From CAYRPN01 sp964426135 (lineage in GTDB: Bacteria; Planctomycetota; Phycisphaerae; Phycisphaerales; Phycisphaeraceae), in the NCBI GenBank assembly GCA_964426135.1, contig CAYRPN010000163.1, positions 1-11,288 of the forward strand: a stretch of 11,288 bases of DNA, given 5' to 3'. The translations under genes were made by a program, and so were the position numbers. The notes beneath the pieces are model-generated. The model was not told the DNA's origin and made no database searches. It saw nothing but the letters and a program-made list of their open reading frames with translations. Positions 6,709 to 11,288 of the stretch are shown piece after piece (position 1 is the stretch's first letter; each line of letters starts with the position of its first letter).

Positions 6709-7335
6709 GTGCCTATTCCGATCTTAGCTGTCAGCCTGTACTGGCCCGCGATCTTTCTCGCCGCGATCGCCGGCTTTGCGCTTTTCATCCACTCCTGCTT
6801 GCGCCGTCGGGGCTGGAAGTGGAGGCTGCCGCTGGCGATTGCTTTGATGGTTGGGCCGTACCTCGCCGATCCGGTCCGGGTGCGGCTTTTCGAGATCGGC
6901 GAATCGCCGGTCAACGCGATGCTGCCCACCACGTTCCTGCTGATGGCGATGTCCACGGATTCCGACTGGCCCTATGGCATCGTCTTCGACCGCCTGCACA
7001 AGGCGCCGCCCCGGCACGCGATGTGGGATTCGCAGCTCGACCAGTTCGCCGGCTGGTGCGGCGAGTGCGTCGCGCTGAGCAGGAACAACGCCATGGCGAA
7101 ACGCGGCGTGCAGATCGCCGGCACCCTGGCCGCTAAAGGCTGCGACGCAGCCATCCCGCCGCTGGGCGATGCCCTGATGCATCCCGACATGGCGGTGCGC
7201 ACGCTGGCGATGGACCTGCTGATCGCGCAGGCACAGCGGGCCGGCTTCGCCCGGGAGCAACTGAAAAGAGCCGCGAAGGACGGCCGCGACGAAGCGACGC
7301 GGGAGCGCGCCGCGGAGTTCCTCAAAGGTCTGTGA
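6709..7335 (+). CDS. Small membrane protein with HEAT-like C-terminal helices
   Basis: The frame encodes 208 residues from the GTG at 6709. I do not recognise a named family. The N-terminus has one strong membrane segment (roughly residues 3-28, ILAVSLYWPAIFLAAIAGF) followed by Arg-rich CLRRRGWKWR, and then a second hydrophobic stretch (LPLAIALMVGPYLA). The middle has GWCGECVALS, with a Cys-x-x-Cys pair that might bind metal or be redox active, but this is speculative. The last 70 or so residues form short amphipathic helices (IAGTLAAKGCDAAIPPLGDAL, then PDMAVRTLAMDLLIAQ) of HEAT-repeat type. The start is uncertain: a TTG at 6661 is in frame and would add 16 residues, and neither site has a clear ribosome-binding match. 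It is the first of three rightward genes. Codon use resembles the neighbours, which supports it being real. Confidence 0.72.
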   Translation: MPIPILAVSLYWPAIFLAAIAGFALFIHSCLRRRGWKWRLPLAIALMVGPYLADPVRVRLFEIGESPVNAMLPTTFLLMAMSTDSDWPYGIVFDRLHKAPPRHAMWDSQLDQFAGWCGECVALSRNNAMAKRGVQIAGTLAAKGCDAAIPPLGDALMHPDMAVRTLAMDLLIAQAQRAGFAREQLKRAAKDGRDEATRERAAEFLKGL

Positions 7336-7398
7336 AAAGGCAACGGACCGGCGCTTCGGCTGCAACACGCTCTCGCCCGGATTATTCGAGGCTTCAGA

Positions 7399-7542
7399 AG
7401 GAGCCGCGCACGAAGTAAGCGGTGTTCGCAGCGTTTTTGACGACCTAGACCTTCTTTCGCGGCCGGACAGGATGCGCGGGGCGTCCGTGTGAAAATGACG
7501 CGCGTGGAATCTGAAGAACCGCTTACTTCGTGCGCGGCTCCT
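7399..7542. repeat. Perfect 25-bp inverted repeat with 94-base interior
   Basis: The 25 bases at 7399-7423 (starting AGGAGCCGCGCACGAAG and ending TAAGCGGT) recur exactly in inverse at 7518-7542. CTTCAGA lies just outside the left arm (7392-7398), while its inverse TCTGAAG lies just inside the right arm (7510-7516). That is what two copies of a repeated unit cut at different points would give. The interior has no frame worth calling. Confidence 0.85.
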
Positions 7543-7694
7543 GTGCAAGCTCATGAGTAATCCGCTCTCGCGATCGCCCGGCGCAGCGCGGCGCGGCACG
7601 GTGCAGCGATGCATCTGTCGCCAGCGCCAGGCCGATCCGCGCGATCAGCTTCGTGTTGGTCTGCGGGGAATCGAAACACCTCCAGAAAGAATCG

Positions 7695-7723
7695 TTGACC
7701 GCTGCATCCTCAAGGTTGATACT
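7695..7723 (+). promoter_or_regulatory. Candidate housekeeping-type promoter for the first sulfatase
   Basis: TTGACC (7695-7700, five of six matches to the -35 consensus) is followed after exactly 17 bases by GATACT (7718-7723, four of six matches to the -10 consensus). Transcription would start near 7730, giving a leader of about 30 bases before the ATG at 7762. AGGAAG at 7750-7755 is a good ribosome-binding match. Short promoter matches arise by chance, so this is only a candidate. Confidence 0.35.
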
Positions 7724-7761
7724 GCCTTGGTTGTCACCACCGCCCCCTCAGGAAGCCGGTC

Positions 7762-9354
7762 ATGAACACAGCCGCCACATCGTCATCCCCCTTGGTCGGC
7801 CACCCGATTCAGCGTTGTTGGCGACATCCGTTGGCTGCATTCGCGATGGTTGCCGCCGTTCTCCATTTCCATTGGATGGTGCCCAACAAGGCATGGTCCG
7901 ACGAGCCAGGCCGTCGCCCCAATATCGTTTTCGCCATCGCCGATGATTGGGGCCATCCCTACGCATCCGCCTATGGCGATCCCGTCGTGAAGACGCCGCA
8001 CTTCGATCGCGTGGCGAAGGAGGGCGTGCTGTTTCGTAACGCCTTCATCGCCGCCCCATCCTGCTCGCCGTCGCGGGCGGCGATTCTCACCGGCCAGTGG
8101 CACTGGCGGTTGGAGGATGGCGCGAACCTGCACGGCTTCATTCCGCCGAAGTTCGATGTCTTTCCCGATCTGCTGGAAAAGAGCGGCTACGTCGTCGGCG
8201 CCACGAAGAAAGGCTACGGTCCCGGCAGCCTCGGTGGACGCCCGCGAAATCCCGCCGGGCCGAATTTCAAAACCTTCGACGAGTTCCTCGCCCAGCGCGA
8301 CAAGAGCAAACCCTTCTGCTACTGGTACGGCAGCCAGGAGCCGCATCGGCCTTACAAACCGGGCAGCGGCAAAGACGCGGGCCTCGATCCGGCGAAGGTG
8401 ATGCTCCCGCCGTTCTGGCCGGACAACGATGTGGTGCGCAACGACCTGGCGGATTACCTCGCCGAAGTGCAGCAGGCGGACGGCTATCTCGGCGAGTTGC
8501 TCGCGGCCCTGGAAAAGGCGGGCGAACTGGAGCGCACCCTCATCGTCGTCACCGGCGACCACAACACGCCCTTCCCGCGCGGCAAGGCGAATCTCTACGA
8601 CCAGGGCACGCACGTGCCGCTGGCGATCCGCTGGCCTGGCAAAGTGAAAGCAGGCCGCGTCGTCGATGACTTCGTCAGCCTTTCTGACCTGGCGCCGACC
8701 TTTCTCGAAGCGGCGGGCGTGAAGCCCACCAGCGCGATGACCGCGCGCAGCCTGATGAATCTCTTGCTTTCGCAGAAGAGCGGCCTCGTCGATGCTTCGC
8801 GCGATCACGTCATCTTCGGCATGGAGCGGCACGTGCCCTGCCGCAAGATCGAGAGCGGCAAGCTTGCGGGCTATCCCTGCCGAGCCATTCGCACGCATGA
8901 TCATCTGCTGATCCGCAACTTCACCCCGGACCGCTGGCCGGCGGGTGATACGAACGGGCTGGAAAAGACGGGCGCTCAGCCATTCACGGAAAAGGAACTG
9001 AGCAGCGAGACTCGCGTGGCGCTGGCGGACTGCGACAGCGGCGCGACCAAGGCGTGGATCGTGCTGCATCGCGAGGAGGCTACGGTGAAGCCGCTCTACG
9101 ACTTGTGCTTCGGCAAGCGGCCGGCGATTGAGCTGTATGATCTGAAGAAGGACCCGCACCAGGTTCGCAACGTCGCCGACGCTCCGGCTTACGCCACGGT
9201 GCGGCGCGAGTTGGAGGCGAAGCTGACGGCCCAGTTGAGAGCCACGAACGATCCGCGCGTCAGTGACACGCCCGGCACGCCGCTGGATGAACTGCCGGTG
9301 AACGCACCGAACAAGGCGAAGGAGAAACCGAAAAACAAGGCGACCAAACCGTGA
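7762..9354 (+). CDS. Secreted sulfatase, sulfamidase-like
   Basis: This encodes 530 residues. An N-terminal hydrophobic segment (about 24-40) after a long basic lead suggests export or membrane anchoring. The sulfatase core has the metal-binding pair ADDWG (60-64), the maturation site CSPSR (101-105), where Cys101 should become formylglycine, EPHRPY (193-198) and TGDHNTPFPRGKANLYD (264-280). The last block resembles the SDNG.PFP.G..NLY region of heparan N-sulfatase (sulfamidase), so sulfate removal from amino-sugar or similar sulfated glycans is the best guess. The calcium-site Asn is His here (GDH instead of SDN), which I recall from bacterial relatives of this branch, so it need not mean loss of activity. 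The C-terminus ends in a Lys/Pro-rich tail. The ATG at 7762 has AGGAAG seven bases upstream and a candidate promoter at 7695-7723. A formylglycine-generating enzyme must be encoded elsewhere. Confidence 0.92.
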   Translation: MNTAATSSSPLVGHPIQRCWRHPLAAFAMVAAVLHFHWMVPNKAWSDEPGRRPNIVFAIADDWGHPYASAYGDPVVKTPHFDRVAKEGVLFRNAFIAAPSCSPSRAAILTGQWHWRLEDGANLHGFIPPKFDVFPDLLEKSGYVVGATKKGYGPGSLGGRPRNPAGPNFKTFDEFLAQRDKSKPFCYWYGSQEPHRPYKPGSGKDAGLDPAKVMLPPFWPDNDVVRNDLADYLAEVQQADGYLGELLAALEKAGELERTLIVVTGDHNTPFPRGKANLYDQGTHVPLAIRWPGKVKAGRVVDDFVSLSDLAPTFLEAAGVKPTSAMTARSLMNLLLSQKSGLVDASRDHVIFGMERHVPCRKIESGKLAGYPCRAIRTHDHLLIRNFTPDRWPAGDTNGLEKTGAQPFTEKELSSETRVALADCDSGATKAWIVLHREEATVKPLYDLCFGKRPAIELYDLKKDPHQVRNVADAPAYATVRRELEAKLTAQLRATNDPRVSDTPGTPLDELPVNAPNKAKEKPKNKATKP

Positions 9355-9365
9355 AGATCACCACC

Positions 9366-9659
9366 GTTTAGCGGTCGGGCCGAGTTCACCGGGGGGCGAG
9401 GCCCACCCGTGAGGTAAACGACAAATGACGAAATCTCAATGACGAATGAATGACGAAATCCCAATGACCGAATGGCAAACGACGGATGGCGGTTGCTGAC
9501 ATTTTCTTCAATCGATTGCGTTGGACCTCCAACAGGAGTCGGCCATTCGCCATTTGTCATTGGTTGATTCGTCATTCATTCGACATTGGCCATTTGGCAT
9601 TCGTCATTAACCTCACGGGTGGGTCTCGTCCCCCGGTGAACTCGGCCCGACCGCTAAAC
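9366..9659. repeat. 294-bp inverted-repeat element with heptamer arrays and central palindrome
   Basis: The 50-base end at 9366-9415 (GTTTAGCGGTCGGGCCGAG onward to GTGAGGT) is repeated in inverse at 9610-9659 with 48 of 50 positions identical. Inside each end lies an array of roughly 7-base words: AATGACG, AAATCTC and AAATCCC words on the left (about 9416-9487), and their inverse CGTCATT, CGCCATT and TGTCATT words on the right (about 9541-9609). A perfect 10-base palindrome, CAATCGATTG (9509-9518), sits almost exactly at the centre, and a GTTGGA-CC-TCCAAC hairpin follows at 9520-9533. No protein is supported inside. It fills nearly all of the gap between the two sulfatase genes, so the second sulfatase is either read through it or started within it. 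Confidence 0.92.
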
Positions 9660-9677
9660 AGGACGGACAATTCCAAT

Positions 9678-11210
9678 ATGCGACACATCACACCATGCCT
9701 GCTCGCACTCGCACTCGCTTTCGCTTCAATGGCGGCGACTCGCGCCGCCGCCGCGCCCAACGTCATCGTCATCCTTGCTGACGACATCGGCTACGGCGAT
9801 TTGTCCTGCTACGGCGCCAAGGGCGTGAAGACGCCGCACCTGGACAAACTCGCGGCACAGGGCATCCGCTTCACCGATGGCCACACGCCGTCGGGCACCT
9901 GCACGCCCACGCGCTATGCCATGCTCACCGGGCAATACCCGTGGCGCAAGAAAGGCACGGGCATCCTCACCGGCGACGCGGCGCCGATCATCGACAGCGG
10001 CAGCACCACGCTCGCCTCGCTTTTCAAGGACGCAGGCTACGCCACCGGCGTTGTCGGCAAGTGGCACCTGGGTCTCGGTGAAGGCCCCGGCAAGACCGAC
10101 TGGAACAAGGAAATCGCCCCCGGCCCGCGCGACATCGGTTTCGACTATTCCTTCCTCGTCCCCGCCACCGGCGACCGCGTGCCGTGCGTCTATGTCGAAA
10201 ACCACCGCGTCGTCGGGCTCGATCCCAACGACCCCATCACCGTCAACTACAAGGCCAAGATCGGCAACGATCCCACCGGCAAGGAAGACCCGCAGCTCCT
10301 CACCAAACTGAAGCACAGCCACGGCCACGACATGACCATCGTCAACGGCGTCGGGCGCATCGGCTGGATGACCGGCGGCAAGGCAGCTCGCTGGGTTGAT
10401 GAAGACATGGCGGACACTCTTGCAAAGAAAGCTGTCGAGTACATCGAGAAGAACAAGGACAAGCCGTTCTTCCTTTATTTCGCCACGCACAGCATCCACG
10501 TGCCGCGCGTTCCGCACCAGCGCTTCAAAGGCACGAGCGAACTGGGCACGCGCGGCGATGTGATTCACGAACTCGATTTCCAGATCGGCGAAGTGATGAA
10601 CGCGCTCGATCGGCTCAAGATCGCCGACAACACGCTCGTGATTTTCTCCAGCGACAACGGCCCGGTGATCGACGACGGATACCAGGAAAACAGCGTCGCC
10701 AAGCTCGGCGATCACAAGCCCGCCGGCCCGCATCGAGGCGGGAAGTACAGCCTGCTTGAAGGCGGGCATCGCGTGCCGTTCATCGTGCGCTGGCCGGCGA
10801 AGATCAAGGCGGAAGCGGCAGGCGACGCCGGGGGCCGCACGAGCAGCGAGCTGGTGTGCCTCGTCGATCTGCCCGCCACGTTCGCCGCGCTGCTGGATCG
10901 CAAGCTTCCCAACGACGCCGCGCCCGACAGTTTCAACGTGCTCGACGCGCTGACCGGCGGCAAGAGCACGCGCGAGTCGCTCGTGCATCACGCCAACGGC
11001 CTGGCGATCCGCCGCGGCCCGTGGAAGCTCATCCCCGGCGGCGCGGCTGGCGCCAAGGCCAAGAACAAGGGACCCGCCGGCGACCAGCTTTACAACCTGA
11101 CCGACGATCCGGGCGAGACGAAAAACCTGGCGGCGGACAAGCCGGAAATCGTTGCGCAGCTTCACACCCTGCTTGAGAAGACCCGCGACGCCGACCGAAG
11201 CCGTCCGTGA
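9678..11210 (+). CDS. Secreted arylsulfatase-type sulfatase
   Basis: This encodes 510 residues. A Sec signal peptide (1 to about 25, ending ATRAAAA) precedes the sulfatase fold. Active-site landmarks are ILADDIGYGD (32-41), with the metal-binding Asp pair 35-36, CTPTR (75-79), where Cys75 should become formylglycine, GKWHLG (127-132), THSIHVP (270-276), FSSDNGP (323-329) and a Lys in PHRGGKYSLLEGGHR (351-365). All the usual catalytic positions appear present. The C-terminal subdomain has the typical RGPWKLIPGG and DQLYNLTDDPGETKNLA blocks. The substrate within sulfated polysaccharides or sulfate esters cannot be told from sequence. The ATG at 9678 gives a clean signal peptide; the in-frame start at 9486 would translate the repeat at 9366-9659 and is rejected. 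No strong ribosome-binding match is seen. It follows the other sulfatase on the same strand and the two may act on the same glycan. Confidence 0.94.
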   Translation: MRHITPCLLALALAFASMAATRAAAAPNVIVILADDIGYGDLSCYGAKGVKTPHLDKLAAQGIRFTDGHTPSGTCTPTRYAMLTGQYPWRKKGTGILTGDAAPIIDSGSTTLASLFKDAGYATGVVGKWHLGLGEGPGKTDWNKEIAPGPRDIGFDYSFLVPATGDRVPCVYVENHRVVGLDPNDPITVNYKAKIGNDPTGKEDPQLLTKLKHSHGHDMTIVNGVGRIGWMTGGKAARWVDEDMADTLAKKAVEYIEKNKDKPFFLYFATHSIHVPRVPHQRFKGTSELGTRGDVIHELDFQIGEVMNALDRLKIADNTLVIFSSDNGPVIDDGYQENSVAKLGDHKPAGPHRGGKYSLLEGGHRVPFIVRWPAKIKAEAAGDAGGRTSSELVCLVDLPATFAALLDRKLPNDAAPDSFNVLDALTGGKSTRESLVHHANGLAIRRGPWKLIPGGAAGAKAKNKGPAGDQLYNLTDDPGETKNLAADKPEIVAQLHTLLEKTRDADRSRP

Positions 11211-11267
11211 TCGCTTTGGAGCCGTGCAAGATCAACTCCGCGGATTCGAATCGCTTCGCTCCCAGCC

Positions 11268-11288
11268 GGACGACTTGGAAAGTCGTCC
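11268..11288. repeat. Perfect 9-bp hairpin at the window edge
   Basis: GGACGACTT (11268-11276) and AAGTCGTCC (11280-11288) are exact inverse copies around a three-base GGA loop. It lies 57 bases after the second sulfatase stop codon. It could be a transcript-ending hairpin or one arm of another interspersed repeat. The window stops here, so the presence of a following T-run cannot be judged. Confidence 0.65.

Larger units (their letters stand above)
7336..7761. other. Intergenic gap with one inverted repeat and a candidate promoter
   Basis: These 426 bases hold the perfect 25-bp inverted pair (7399-7542) and, near the right end, a candidate promoter and ribosome-binding site for the downstream sulfatase. 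I see no coding region, RNA gene or clear terminator in the remainder (7336-7398 and 7543-7694). Confidence 0.6.

Noticed and set aside
7783..9159. Long open frame on the minus strand, 458 codons
   Set aside because: It lies opposite the first sulfatase, which has clear active-site motifs. Its translation has no recognisable domain and is typical of mirror frames in GC-rich genes.
9486..9677. N-terminal extension of the second sulfatase
   Set aside because: The extra residues come from the 294-bp repeat element, and a proper signal peptide starts at 9678.
9726..11165. Long open frame on the minus strand, 479 codons
   Set aside because: It is the mirror of the second sulfatase, whose catalytic motifs are all present; no domain is visible in the minus frame.

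Overview
The window looks like a chromosomal segment of a Planctomycetota bacterium. The sequence is visibly GC-rich. It carries a multidomain PSCyt1/DUF1549/DUF1553 (PSD1) protein, a Tat-exported DUF1501 protein, a secreted partner protein and two secreted sulfatases. That gene set is typical of Planctomycetota; some Verrucomicrobiota also carry it and cannot be excluded from sequence alone. No RNA gene, transposase, integrase or CRISPR array was found.

Layout. Three minus-strand genes form a probable operon, transcribed from about 6126 down to 106: a 1145-residue cytochrome-like PSD1 protein (2689-6126), a 293-residue secreted protein of unknown function (1697-2578) and a 498-residue DUF1501 protein (106-1602). 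A 582-base divergent gap follows, filled with short-word repeats. Three plus-strand genes come next: a small membrane protein with a HEAT-like tail (6709-7335, start uncertain), a sulfamidase-like sulfatase (7762-9354) and an arylsulfatase-type protein (9678-11210). All but the small membrane protein carry export signals. In this phylum PSD1/DUF1501 pairs and sulfatases tend to occur together and are linked, mostly by genomic context, to breakdown of sulfated polysaccharides; the link here is inference.

The most unusual content is the repeats. Every intergenic gap holds an inverted-repeat element, and the families differ: TTTAGC-ended three-arm hairpins (1-40, 2599-2667), a GTAGGG-ended hairpin that supplies a stop codon (1634-1700), a long imperfect palindrome of 8-base words (6236-6462), a perfect 25-bp inverted pair (7399-7542), a 294-bp element with 50-bp arms matching at 48 positions and 7-base-word arrays inside (9366-9659), and a 9-bp hairpin at the window edge (11268-11288).

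Two further composite arrays lie inside the PSD1 coding sequence (3436-3531 and 5122-5277). Each joins a (GATTTCG)n array to a (CCCTTGG/CCCTAGG)n array, in the same order, at a length divisible by three, so the protein stays open and gains 32 and 52 residues of low-complexity sequence. The second array type also occurs alone in intergenic DNA (6599-6633). In the 32-residue insertion the CTA that would make an in-frame TAG is missing from exactly the two repeat units where it would fall in frame and present in the three where it would not. This suggests a spreading short-word repeat system tolerated in, and shaped by, coding sequence.
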